Assembly: GCF_017873235.1 (NCBI RefSeq)
Contig: NZ_JAGGJZ010000002.1
Location: forward strand, 455,483 to 519,482
Reading direction: 5' to 3'
From: Clostridium moniliforme
Lineage (GTDB): Bacteria; Bacillota; Clostridia; Clostridiales; Clostridiaceae
DNA: 64,000 nucleotides
A program made the translations under genes and the position numbers. Shown in pieces: positions 1-8,525 of this stretch (positions are counted from its first letter, which is position 1; every line of letters starts with the position of its first letter). The notes beneath the pieces are model-generated. The model was not told the origin of the DNA. It worked only from the letters and a program-made list of their open reading frames with translations, and made no database searches.

Positions 1-30
1 GGATTCTTTACAAAAAAGGATCTAGAGTAA
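1..30 (+). CDS. cdd: 3' end of cytidine deaminase (partial)
   Basis: Only the last nine codons and a TAA stop are in the window, reading GFFTKKDLE. This resembles the usual C-terminus of Cdd (LLPGAF followed by an acidic/basic DL motif), and cdd directly precedes era in many clostridia and bacilli. Cdd deaminates cytidine to uridine for pyrimidine salvage. The call rests on nine residues and gene order. Confidence 0.5.
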   Translation, partial: GFFTKKDLE

Positions 31-41
31 TAGGAGGAAAA

Positions 42-932
42 ATGTTTAAATCAGGATTTATATCAATAGTAGGAAGACCAAATGTAGGAAAATCTACATT
101 AATGAATTATATAATGGGGGAAAAACTTTCTATAGTTTCTAATAAACCTCAGACAACAAGAAATAATATTCAAACTATACTAACTACAAATGACTATCAA
201 ATGATATTTGTTGATACACCAGGTATACACAAACCAAAGCATAAATTAGGAGAGTATATGGTTAATTCAGCAAAGGATTCAACTAATGATGTTGACTTAA
301 TTCTTTTCTTAACTAATCCAGGAGAAGAAATAGGAAGAGGAGATAAATTTATACTAGAATCATTAAAATCAAAAAATGCACCAGTATTTTTAGTATTAAA
401 TAAAGTAGATGAATTCACTCAAGATATTGTTGCAAAAAGTCTTGTGGATTTTTCAAAGGAATTTAACTTTAAGGAAATAATTCCAATATCAGCATTAAAA
501 GGAAAAAATGTCGATGAATTAATAAAATTAATGGTTAAAGAATTACCAGAAGGACCTAAATATTATCCAGAAGATATGATAACAGATGTTCAAGAAAGAT
601 TTGTTGTGTCAGAAATAGTTAGAGAAAAAGCACTTAGAACTTTAAGAGATGAAGTTCCACATGGAATTGCAGTTGATGTAATTCAAATGAAACAAAAAGA
701 AAATGGAACATATCATATTGAAGTTGATTTAATATGTGAAAAAGATTCACATAAAGGAATAATAATAGGTAAAAATGGTCAATCTTTAAAGAAAATAGGT
801 GAAGCTTCACGATATGAATTAGAGAGATTCCTAAGAAGTAAAGTCAATATAAAAATATGGGTTAAGGTTAGAAAAGAATGGAGAGATAACCAAACATTAT
901 TAAAAGATTTAGGTTATAAGAAGCTTAAATAG
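42..932 (+). CDS. era: GTPase Era
   Basis: Ras-like GTPase that binds 16S rRNA near its 3' end and helps 30S subunit assembly. The 296-residue length is normal for the family. The P-loop GRPNVGKST lies at about residues 11-19, the switch II motif DTPGIH at about 58-63 and NKVD at about 122. A C-terminal KH RNA-binding domain carries [11 protein letters not shown]. The ATG follows TAGGAGG by a good spacing. It lies 11 nt after the upstream gene and just before recO, so it is probably co-transcribed with both. Confidence 0.97.
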   Translation: MFKSGFISIVGRPNVGKSTLMNYIMGEKLSIVSNKPQTTRNNIQTILTTNDYQMIFVDTPGIHKPKHKLGEYMVNSAKDSTNDVDLILFLTNPGEEIGRGDKFILESLKSKNAPVFLVLNKVDEFTQDIVAKSLVDFSKEFNFKEIIPISALKGKNVDELIKLMVKELPEGPKYYPEDMITDVQERFVVSEIVREKALRTLRDEVPHGIAVDVIQMKQKENGTYHIEVDLICEKDSHKGIIIGKNGQSLKKIGEASRYELERFLRSKVNIKIWVKVRKEWRDNQTLLKDLGYKKLK

Positions 933-950
933 TTTTGGGAGTTGTGTAAA

Positions 951-1691
951 TTGACCTTAATAAAAACAAATGGTGTAATTATTAAAACACAAGACTATAA
1001 AGAAAATGATAAATTAGTTTGGATGTATACAGAAAAACTAGGCAAAATTACAGCTATAGCAAGAGGAGCAAAAAGAAATAAGAGTAAACTATTTGCAATA
1101 ACCCTTCCTCTTTGTTATGGAGATTATATGATTTTTAAAGGAAAAAATTTATCTAATCTTCAAGAGGGTAAGATAATTAGTTCTTTTCAAGGTCTTATGA
1201 GTAATTTAGATAAGTTAACATATTCTTCTTATTTATGTGAGCTAATTGATATAGCATTAATAGAAGGTGAAAGTAATAAATGGTTATATAAAGAATTTAT
1301 TACTACTTTGTATCTTTTAGATACTGATGCTATAGATTATGAATTACTTATTAGATCCTTTGAACTAAAGCTTTTAAAAGCTACTGGGTATGGTCTTATA
1401 TTAGATCATTGTGTTAGTTGCAATAAAAAGATTAATGTTTCAAATTATATAAGTTTATCTAATTTTGGAGGCGTATGTGAAGATTGTAATAAAGTACAAG
1501 GAATTTATATTTCTAAAGGTTCCTATAATGCTTTAAAATTTTTGACTAACACAAGTTCTGATAAAATATTTAGACTTAATTTATCAAAAGATATAAAGAA
1601 AGAAATAGAAAGAGTTATAACATTTATAATTTCTTCAAACTATTCAAAAAAACCAAAGAGTCTAGAAATGCTAAGTTATTTAAAGGAGTGA
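951..1691 (+). CDS. recO: DNA repair protein RecO
   Basis: Recombination mediator that works with RecF/RecR to load RecA on SSB-coated single strands. It has an N-terminal OB-fold (NGVIIKTQDYKENDKLV) and a central zinc site made of CVSC and CEDC pairs. The start is set at TTG 951 because a TGGGAG ribosome site at 936-941 is nine bases upstream. A TTG at 942 is in frame but abuts that site. It sits 18 nt after era, in the usual era-recO order. Length of 246 residues is normal. Confidence 0.92.
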   Translation: MTLIKTNGVIIKTQDYKENDKLVWMYTEKLGKITAIARGAKRNKSKLFAITLPLCYGDYMIFKGKNLSNLQEGKIISSFQGLMSNLDKLTYSSYLCELIDIALIEGESNKWLYKEFITTLYLLDTDAIDYELLIRSFELKLLKATGYGLILDHCVSCNKKINVSNYISLSNFGGVCEDCNKVQGIYISKGSYNALKFLTNTSSDKIFRLNLSKDIKKEIERVITFIISSNYSKKPKSLEMLSYLKE

Positions 1692-1697
1692 TAATTT

Positions 1698-2312
1698 ATG
1701 AAAGAAATTACTTTAGAAAAGGTTGATCAAATAAGAGAAAGAACTGGAGTTAGCTATGAAATGGCTAAAAAAGCTTTAGAAATTAATGATGGAGACTTAT
1801 TAGAGGCATTAATATATATAGAAAATAATGTTGTAGTTCCATTTGCTGAAGAGGAATCTTCAAAAAATTGCAATGAATGTAAAGCCACAGAAACAATAGC
1901 ACAATTTAAAGCTTGGCTTAAAGAATTAATAGAAAAAGGAAATATAAGTAGAATAAAAATTAAAAAAGATAATTCTGTTTTAGTAGATGTACCAGTAAAT
2001 GCTGGAATAGCTGCAACAGTTATAGGAGTTATTATGCCACCTATTTTAGCTTTTGGAGTTATTGCGGCAGTTGCTACAAAGGTAACTATAGAGATTACTA
2101 AATGTGATGGTTCTGTTGAGATAGTAAATAAATATATTGAAAAGGCAGCAGATGGAGTTAAAGGAAAAGCACAAGAAGTATCAGAAATAGTAAAAGAAAA
2201 AATAAACAATAAGAAAAATGATTTAAAAGATAAAAAAACAAATAAGCAAAAAGTTTATGGTAGTGATGAGACTGTATATACATATACTGTGAATTTTGAT
2301 GATAGGAAATAA
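1698..2312 (+). CDS. UBA-like / DUF4342 domain protein
   Basis: Residues 1-45 resemble a UBA/TS-N three-helix domain of the kind seen in EF-Ts (QIRERTGVSYEMAKKALEINDGDLLEALIYI). Residues about 65-150 match the DUF4342 type: a charged segment, then a hydrophobic glycine- and alanine-rich stretch that may enter the membrane. The tail is lysine-rich and probably coiled. The gene starts six bases after recO with GGAGTG upstream, so it belongs to the same transcript. Its function is not known. Confidence 0.7.
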   Translation: MKEITLEKVDQIRERTGVSYEMAKKALEINDGDLLEALIYIENNVVVPFAEEESSKNCNECKATETIAQFKAWLKELIEKGNISRIKIKKDNSVLVDVPVNAGIAATVIGVIMPPILAFGVIAAVATKVTIEITKCDGSVEIVNKYIEKAADGVKGKAQEVSEIVKEKINNKKNDLKDKKTNKQKVYGSDETVYTYTVNFDDRK

Positions 2313-2626
2313 ATGGAAGAAAAATCAAGAAAAACATATATGTAGCAGAGATAAAATGATATAGCAAGAGATAAATTTATTATTTGTTAAAAAATGGAAG
2401 AAATGCAATATAGCGTATTATTTAATATGTATTTATAATTAAAATATAGTTTAAATAATAAAAAATATGATATGTAGAAATAGTATATCACATATAAATA
2501 TATACAGTATACTTTATGTAAAAATTTTATTAAAAGGTATACTGTATATAAAAAAAGTGCTATAATAAACGTGTCAAGAGAAACTTTAACAAATAATTAT
2601 CCTTGTTTTGGAAAGAGGGATTAGTT
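2313..2626. promoter_or_regulatory. Promoter region with a long inverted repeat
   Basis: No gene is seen in this 314-base gap. A perfect 13-base inverted repeat, ATATACAGTATAC at 2500-2512 and GTATACTGTATAT at 2537-2549, flanks a 24-base spacer. A TATAAT -10 box lies at 2561-2566, placing the -35 zone (2538-2543) inside the right arm. That geometry fits an operator by which the CcpN-like regulator represses its own promoter and perhaps the ppdK gene behind it. Confidence 0.6.
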
Positions 2627-3259
2627 TTGAAATTGTCAGATAGGCAAGAAGAAATAATTAGATTAGTTAAGGAAGGACAGCCAATTACAAGTGAATGTTT
2701 GGCTGAAAAGCTTGGAGTAACCAGAGCTGCACTTAGGGCAGATCTTGCAATTTTAACAATGATAGGTACATTAGATGCAAGACCAAAGGTAGGATATGTA
2801 TATTCAAATAAACCAAAAAGTAGTTTGGTTCATGAGTATATAAATGAAATTAAGGTCTGTAATATAATGTCAAAACCATCAATAGTTAATGAATCAACAA
2901 CAGTATACGATGCAATCGTATACCTGTTCTTAAATGATGTTGGCACATTATTCGTTGAAAACTCTGGATTTTTAACAGGAGCTGTTTCAAGAAAAGATTT
3001 TCTTAAAATTGCAATTGGAGGAACAGATATTCATAGAGTTCCAGTTGGAGTAATAATGACTAGAATGCCAAACATTGTATGCGGAACTCCAGATGATCCT
3101 GCCTATGATATAGCAAAAAAAATTATAGAACATGAAATAGACAGTATTCCAATCGTAGAAAAGATTATAGTAGATGACAAAGAACAATACAAAATAGTGG
3201 GTAAGGTTTCAAAAACTAACGTTACAAAATTATTTGTTAAGCTTGGAGAAAATGAATAA
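2627..3259 (+). CDS. CcpN-like regulator with HTH and CBS domains
   Basis: An N-terminal helix-turn-helix of about 60 residues (SDRQEEIIRLVKEG to AKLG, then RAALRADLAILTMIG) is followed by two CBS domains (NIMSKPSIVNESTTVYDAI and VIMTRMPNIV). This is the architecture of B. subtilis CcpN/YqzB, which represses gluconeogenic genes and senses nucleotides through its CBS pair. The start is TTG 2627, six bases after AGAGGGA; an upstream TTG at 2603 is less likely. It lies 79 nt ahead of ppdK, a gluconeogenic or PPi-glycolysis enzyme, which fits regulator and target. Target and ligand here are inferred. Confidence 0.8.
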   Translation: MKLSDRQEEIIRLVKEGQPITSECLAEKLGVTRAALRADLAILTMIGTLDARPKVGYVYSNKPKSSLVHEYINEIKVCNIMSKPSIVNESTTVYDAIVYLFLNDVGTLFVENSGFLTGAVSRKDFLKIAIGGTDIHRVPVGVIMTRMPNIVCGTPDDPAYDIAKKIIEHEIDSIPIVEKIIVDDKEQYKIVGKVSKTNVTKLFVKLGENE

Positions 3260-3338
3260 TTTAATTAGTAGACTTCAGGGAATTTTAAAAATCTCTGTTA
3301 GTTATAGATAACATTAGTATTGAACGGAGGAGTATTGA

Positions 3339-5966
3339 ATGGATAAAAAATACGTTTACCTTTTCAAAGAAGGAAATGCATCAATGAGAAATCTTTTAGG
3401 GGGTAAAGGAGCTAATTTAGCTGAAATGTCTAACTTAGGAGTTCCTGTTCCACATGGATTTACTATTACAACAGAGGCTTGCAATAAGTATTATGAAGAT
3501 GGCAAGGTTATAGCATCTTCAATTATAAAAGAGATAGAAAATGCCATGAGAGAACTTGAAAAAGAAACTGGAAAGGAATTTGGAAGTACAGAAAATCCGT
3601 TACTTGTTTCAGTAAGATCAGGTGCAAGAGTTTCAATGCCTGGTATGATGGATACAATATTAAATTTAGGGTTAAATGATATAGCTGTAGAAGCAATGGC
3701 AAAGCTTACAAATAACCCAAGATTCGCTTATGATTCTTATAGAAGATTTATTCAAATGTTTTCAGATGTTGTTATGGGAATTGAAAAAAGATTATTTGAA
3801 TCAAAAATTGACGATATTAAAGCAAAAAAAGGTGTTGAATTTGATACAGAGTTAACAACAGAAGATTTAAAAGAGCTTGTTAGTCAATATAAGATGATAT
3901 ACAAAAAAGAAATGGGAAAAGAATTTCCACAAGAACCAAGAGAACAATTAATAGAAGCAGTAACAGCTGTATTTAGATCATGGAACAATCCAAGAGCTAT
4001 AGTTTACAGAAGATTAAATGATATACCAGGCGAATGGGGAACAGCTGTAAATGTTCAACAAATGGTATTTGGAAATAAAGGAGAAACTTCAGGAACAGGA
4101 GTAGTATTTTCAAGAAACCCAGCTAATGGAGAAAAAGAAATATATGGCGAATATTTAATGAATGCACAAGGTGAAGATGTTGTTGCGGGAATAAGAACAC
4201 CACTTCCAATAAGAAAGTTAGAAGAACAAAACCCAAAGATTTATAAAGAATTTATTGATATTGTTAATAAATTAGAAGAACATTACAAAGATATGCAAGA
4301 TATGGAAATAACTATAGAAGAAGGTAAACTGTATTTTTTACAAACAAGAAATGGAAAAAGAACTGCTCAAGCTGCACTTAAAATAGCTGTTGATTTAGTT
4401 GAAGAAGGAATGATTAGTAAAGAAGAGGCAATACTTAAGGTAGAGCCTAAACAGTTAGATACATTACTTCATCCAGCTTTTTATGATGAAGATTTAAAAA
4501 GTGCAAATCCAATAGCAAAAGGATTACCAGCTTCACCAGGAGCTGCTTGCGGTAAAATTGCATTTACAGCAGAAGAAGCAAAAGATAGAGCAGCAAATGG
4601 AGAAAAGGTAGTTTTAGTTAGACTTGAAACATCACCAGAAGATATAGAAGGAATGGTAGCATCAGAAGGTATATTAACTGTAAGAGGCGGTATGACTTCT
4701 CATGCAGCAGTAGTAGCAAGAGGAATGGGAACTTGCTGTGTTGCAGGATGTGGTGAGTTAAAAGTTAATGAAGAAAATAGAACTTTAGAAGTGAATGGAA
4801 AAGTATATACTGATAAAGATTTTATATCAATAGATGGAACAACAGGCAATATATATGGGGAAAAAATTAAAACAGTTACTCCAGAAATAACAGGACATTT
4901 TGCTACATTTATGGAATGGGTAGATGGAATAAGAAAATTAAAGGTTAGAACTAATGCAGATACTCCAAGAGATGCTAAACAAGCAGTTGAATTTGGAGCT
5001 GAAGGAATAGGACTTTGTAGAACAGAGCATATGTTCTTTGCAGAAGATAGAATATTAGCTGTTAGAGAAATGATAATAGCTAAAACAGAAGAAGATAGAA
5101 GAATTGCTCTTAATAAGATATTGCCAATGCAAAAGGCAGACTTTATAGGAATATATGAAGCACTTAGAGGAATGCCAGCAACTATAAGACTTTTAGATCC
5201 ACCACTTCATGAATTCTTACCTCATACTGAAGAAGATATGCTATCTTTAGCTAAAGAACTTAATGTAGATATTGAAGATATAAAAGCAGCAGTTTGTGAT
5301 AAACATGAATTTAATCCAATGATGGGACATAGAGGATGTCGTCTTGCGGTTACTTATCCTGAAATTGCAGAAATGCAAACAAGAGCTATAATTGAAGCTG
5401 CAATAGCTGTTAAGATAGAAAGAGGATATGATATAGTACCTGAAATAATGATTCCGCTTATTGGAGAAATTAAGGAGCTAAAATTTGTTAAAAATATAGT
5501 TGTTAATACAGCAAATGAAGTAATGGCAGAAAAAGGAGTTACTATAGATTATAAAGTTGGTACAATGATAGAAATTCCAAGGGCTGCACTTACAGCAGAT
5601 GAAATAGCTGAGGAGGCTGAGTTCTTCTCATTTGGAACAAATGATTTAACTCAAATGACTTTTGGATTCTCAAGAGATGATGCATCTAAGTTCTTAGCAT
5701 CATATTATGAAAATGGAATTTATGAACAAGATCCATTTGCAAAACTTGATCAAAAAGGTGTTGGTCAATTAGTAAAAATGGCAGCAGAAAAAGGAAGATC
5801 TACAAGAAATGATATTAAACTTGGAATATGTGGAGAACATGGAGGAGATCCATCATCAGTAGAATTTTTCCATAACATAGGATTAGACTATGTTTCATGC
5901 TCACCATTTAGAGTACCGCTTGCAAGACTTGCAGCAGCTCAAGCACAAGTTAAAAATAAAAGATAG
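3339..5966 (+). CDS. ppdK: Pyruvate, phosphate dikinase
   Basis: Interconverts pyruvate, ATP and Pi with PEP, AMP and PPi in the cytosol. The 875-residue length matches clostridial PPDK. The N-terminal nucleotide-binding domain contains GGKGANLAEMS. The phosphohistidine loop GGMTSHAAVVARG places the catalytic His at residue 455. The C-terminal PEP/pyruvate TIM barrel has GICGEHGGD with Cys 831. Both residues fall at the positions known for the C. symbiosum enzyme. The ATG follows CGGAGGAG. No DUF299-type PPDK regulatory kinase gene is adjacent; the neighbour is a CcpN-like regulator instead. Confidence 0.97.
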   Translation: MDKKYVYLFKEGNASMRNLLGGKGANLAEMSNLGVPVPHGFTITTEACNKYYEDGKVIASSIIKEIENAMRELEKETGKEFGSTENPLLVSVRSGARVSMPGMMDTILNLGLNDIAVEAMAKLTNNPRFAYDSYRRFIQMFSDVVMGIEKRLFESKIDDIKAKKGVEFDTELTTEDLKELVSQYKMIYKKEMGKEFPQEPREQLIEAVTAVFRSWNNPRAIVYRRLNDIPGEWGTAVNVQQMVFGNKGETSGTGVVFSRNPANGEKEIYGEYLMNAQGEDVVAGIRTPLPIRKLEEQNPKIYKEFIDIVNKLEEHYKDMQDMEITIEEGKLYFLQTRNGKRTAQAALKIAVDLVEEGMISKEEAILKVEPKQLDTLLHPAFYDEDLKSANPIAKGLPASPGAACGKIAFTAEEAKDRAANGEKVVLVRLETSPEDIEGMVASEGILTVRGGMTSHAAVVARGMGTCCVAGCGELKVNEENRTLEVNGKVYTDKDFISIDGTTGNIYGEKIKTVTPEITGHFATFMEWVDGIRKLKVRTNADTPRDAKQAVEFGAEGIGLCRTEHMFFAEDRILAVREMIIAKTEEDRRIALNKILPMQKADFIGIYEALRGMPATIRLLDPPLHEFLPHTEEDMLSLAKELNVDIEDIKAAVCDKHEFNPMMGHRGCRLAVTYPEIAEMQTRAIIEAAIAVKIERGYDIVPEIMIPLIGEIKELKFVKNIVVNTANEVMAEKGVTIDYKVGTMIEIPRAALTADEIAEEAEFFSFGTNDLTQMTFGFSRDDASKFLASYYENGIYEQDPFAKLDQKGVGQLVKMAAEKGRSTRNDIKLGICGEHGGDPSSVEFFHNIGLDYVSCSPFRVPLARLAAAQAQVKNKR

Positions 5967-5999
5967 TAAAAATTTAATATAAAAAATAATTTAAAAATT

Positions 6000-6036
6000 A
6001 AAATTCCCCTGTTTCTAATTGGCAGGGGAATTTTTA
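6000..6036. terminator. Bidirectional terminator after ppdK
   Basis: AATTCCCCTG (6002-6011) pairs with CAGGGGAATT (6023-6032) and is followed by T-rich sequence on the plus strand and A-rich (T on the minus strand) before it. It separates convergent ppdK and the minus-strand CotS-like gene. Confidence 0.85.
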
Positions 6037-6049
6037 GTTTATTCTATTT

Positions 6050-7114
6050 TCATAGATTAAAACTATATTCAGATTTTATTCTTAAATAAATTTCTTCAAT
6101 AAATTTAAGTTGAAAATAAGTTTTTTCATTGGACTTTTTTAAAAGATGTAAAAAACTTTCTTTATTACATTTGTTTATGTTATTGTAATAGTCTCTTGAT
6201 AATTTCCAAAATTTTTGGGGAAAACATATATAAGCTAAAACATATCTTATATCAGATGGTGTAAGAGGGGATATTTCATTATATGTTCTTAATATATCTA
6301 ATGTAAGTTCAACATCAAATTTAGTATTTCCTCGTTTTAAAAGTCTTCTTAGAAAATATCCTAAATCATGAGCTGAATAATCTATTTTGCATTTATCTAA
6401 ATCTATTGCCCATATTTTTGAATTTAGATCAAATATAATATTTTTATTTACATAATCTCCATGACACAAGGAGGATGAAAGTTCTTTATTGTCAATATTA
6501 GATGATAAATATAATGACCATTTAGCAAGTTCTAGATTATCATCAAAATTATTTATATATTCATTAGAAAATTTATCTTTAATTTTAAAGGCAGTATTAT
6601 AGCATGTTAATAGCTGATTAAAATGTTTTAAAATTGATATGTAATAATCAGAAAAACCTATTCGCATGTAACTACCTTCTATTGGAGAAAAGTTTTTTGA
6701 GCATGAGTGAATACCTGCAAGTTGTTTTATTGATGTAATAATGTGATCTAAATTATCAAAGTCACATTTTATACCATCTATCCATATAGTAAGAACAAAA
6801 TACATATCATTAAATTTAACAAACTTATTTCCAGATAATGAATTTAAAAAAGTAGGTGTTTTTATACCATTTTTAGAAAGCCATTCTAAAGCAGAATATA
6901 CAAAAAGTAAATTTTGTTCATCAAAATAAACTTTTTTTAAGCAATAATATTTATCTTTATAGTGAACTTTATATACTGCTCTTTGTTTATCTGTGTTTTT
7001 AAATTTTACCATAGATACAGAAGATTTTTCTAATCCATAATGAATTAATATAAACTTTTTAATATTTTCTTCTGAGAATATGTTGAAATTTTTAGTATTC
7101 TTATTTTTAATCAA
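6050..7114 (-). CDS. CotS-family spore coat kinase-fold protein
   Basis: A 354-residue protein with the aminoglycoside-phosphotransferase/choline-kinase fold seen in the CotS, YsxE and YutH coat proteins. The catalytic-loop motif LCHGDYVNKNIIF and the metal-binding IDLDKC are both present. An N-terminal beta-lobe has the YKVHYKDKYYCLKKV strand with a candidate ATP lysine. The start is TTG at 7112-7114, supported by AAGGAGG eight bases upstream. CotS is known as a spore coat component, and the substrate, if any, is unknown. It is transcribed alone, divergent from dgt. Confidence 0.75.
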   Translation of the reverse strand: MIKNKNTKNFNIFSEENIKKFILIHYGLEKSSVSMVKFKNTDKQRAVYKVHYKDKYYCLKKVYFDEQNLLFVYSALEWLSKNGIKTPTFLNSLSGNKFVKFNDMYFVLTIWIDGIKCDFDNLDHIITSIKQLAGIHSCSKNFSPIEGSYMRIGFSDYYISILKHFNQLLTCYNTAFKIKDKFSNEYINNFDDNLELAKWSLYLSSNIDNKELSSSLCHGDYVNKNIIFDLNSKIWAIDLDKCKIDYSAHDLGYFLRRLLKRGNTKFDVELTLDILRTYNEISPLTPSDIRYVLAYICFPQKFWKLSRDYYNNINKCNKESFLHLLKKSNEKTYFQLKFIEEIYLRIKSEYSFNL

Positions 7115-7287
7115 AAAGAATGCCTCCTTATAATAGTTACTTATTACTATACTATTATTTAGATAGATAAAATAGAATAATAATAGTTTTAAATAATAAA
7201 ATTAAAAAAAATGCAAATAATAAATTAGAGTAATAATTAGAGGATTTTAAAGATAAATATAGAATGCTTCATATGAGGTGAATTTAA

Positions 7288-8322
7288 ATGAATATAAGAG
7301 AAAAAATTGAGAATTTTGAAAGATTGACATTAAGAAATGAAGGGCAGCATTCCTTTGAGAGTCTAGGTCGAAAAAAAGAGGAAAGCAAAAAAGAGAACAT
7401 TAGAACTTGTTTTATGGTTGATAGAGATAGAATAATACATTCAAAAGCATTTAGAAGGTTGAAAGATAAAACACAGGTATATATAAGAACAAAGGGTGAT
7501 CATTATAGAAATAGATTAACTCACACCTTAGAGGTATCTCAAATAGCTAGAACTATTGGAGTTGGTATTGGCCTTAATGAATACCTTATAGAAGCTATAG
7601 CATTAGGACACGACTTAGGTCATGTTGCATTTGCACATAATGGGGAAGAAGTTTTAAATTCATTTCTTAAAGAAGGATTTAAACATAATGAACAAAGTAT
7701 AAGAGTAGTTGAAAAGTTAGAAAAAGATGGTAAAGGGTTAAACTTAACAAAAGAAGTCATTGATGGAATACTAAAACATAGTGGACTTTCTAAAAATGAA
7801 AATAGAGAAGCAATGACTTTAGAGGGAAGAGTTGTTAAATATTCAGATAAAATAGCTTACTTAAATCATGATATTGATGATTCAATAAGAGCAAATTTAT
7901 TAAGTGAAGAAGATATTCCAAAAGAAATTAGAAATGTTCTTGGAAAAACTCATTCTGAAAGAATAGAAACATTAGTTCTTGATTTTATAAGTGAATCTAA
8001 TAAAAACTTAGATAATGGAGTATTTAAAGTTTCTTTAAGTAAAGAAAAAGATGAAGCAATGAGAGAGCTTAGGAAGTTTATGTTTAAAAATATTTATTTA
8101 GGCGAAATTTTAAGAGTTGAGAGAGAAAAAGCAAGATTTATTTTAGAGTCAATTATAGATTTTTATGTAAAGAATCCAGAAGAAATGCCATTACTTTATA
8201 GAGAAATAGCTGAGAATGAGGGGTTACCTAGAGGAGTAGCTGATTATATTGCAGGCATGAGTGACGATTATTGTCTAAATAAGTTTAACGAAATTTATGT
8301 ACCAAAGCTTGTTATATATTAA
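7288..8322 (+). CDS. dgt: Deoxyguanosinetriphosphate triphosphohydrolase-like protein
   Basis: HD-domain enzyme that splits dGTP (or other dNTPs) into deoxynucleoside and triphosphate. The HD metal site is readable as [13 protein letters not shown], then [16 protein letters not shown] and YLNHDIDD further on. The 344-residue size fits the shorter Firmicutes type rather than the 505-residue E. coli Dgt. ATG follows ATGAGGTGA. It stands 203 bases ahead of dnaG-rpoD, the usual clostridial order, which ties nucleotide-pool control to replication initiation genes. Confidence 0.9.
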   Translation: MNIREKIENFERLTLRNEGQHSFESLGRKKEESKKENIRTCFMVDRDRIIHSKAFRRLKDKTQVYIRTKGDHYRNRLTHTLEVSQIARTIGVGIGLNEYLIEAIALGHDLGHVAFAHNGEEVLNSFLKEGFKHNEQSIRVVEKLEKDGKGLNLTKEVIDGILKHSGLSKNENREAMTLEGRVVKYSDKIAYLNHDIDDSIRANLLSEEDIPKEIRNVLGKTHSERIETLVLDFISESNKNLDNGVFKVSLSKEKDEAMRELRKFMFKNIYLGEILRVEREKARFILESIIDFYVKNPEEMPLLYREIAENEGLPRGVADYIAGMSDDYCLNKFNEIYVPKLVIY

Positions 8323-8473
8323 AAATAGGAATAAAAAGATACAAAATAAGGAAACATAAAATTATTAGATAAAAAGAAGGAATTTAAGAATTTAAGAAGA
8401 ATAGTATTATAAAGAACAATAAAAATATATTATTATAGAATTATATATAAATAAAAGAAGGAATAACAAAAAA

Positions 8474-8525
8474 AATGTCGAATATAATATAGGCTGCATA
8501 AAAAGCCGAGGAGGGAGAGAGCTCC
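8474..8525 (+). promoter_or_regulatory. Possible Spo0A box and leader of dnaG-rpoD
   Basis: TGTCGAA at 8476-8482 is an exact match to the 0A-box core recognised by phosphorylated Spo0A, and it directly abuts a TATAAT -10-like hexamer at 8483-8488. No good -35 is visible at the expected distance. A small hairpin GGCT/AGCC follows, then the GAGGAGGGAG ribosome site. Short motif, so chance occurrence is possible. Confidence 0.4.

Noticed and set aside
1754..2209. A 151-codon minus-strand frame
   Set aside because: It is antisense to the UBA/DUF4342 gene, a mirror of its codon pattern, with no ribosome site.
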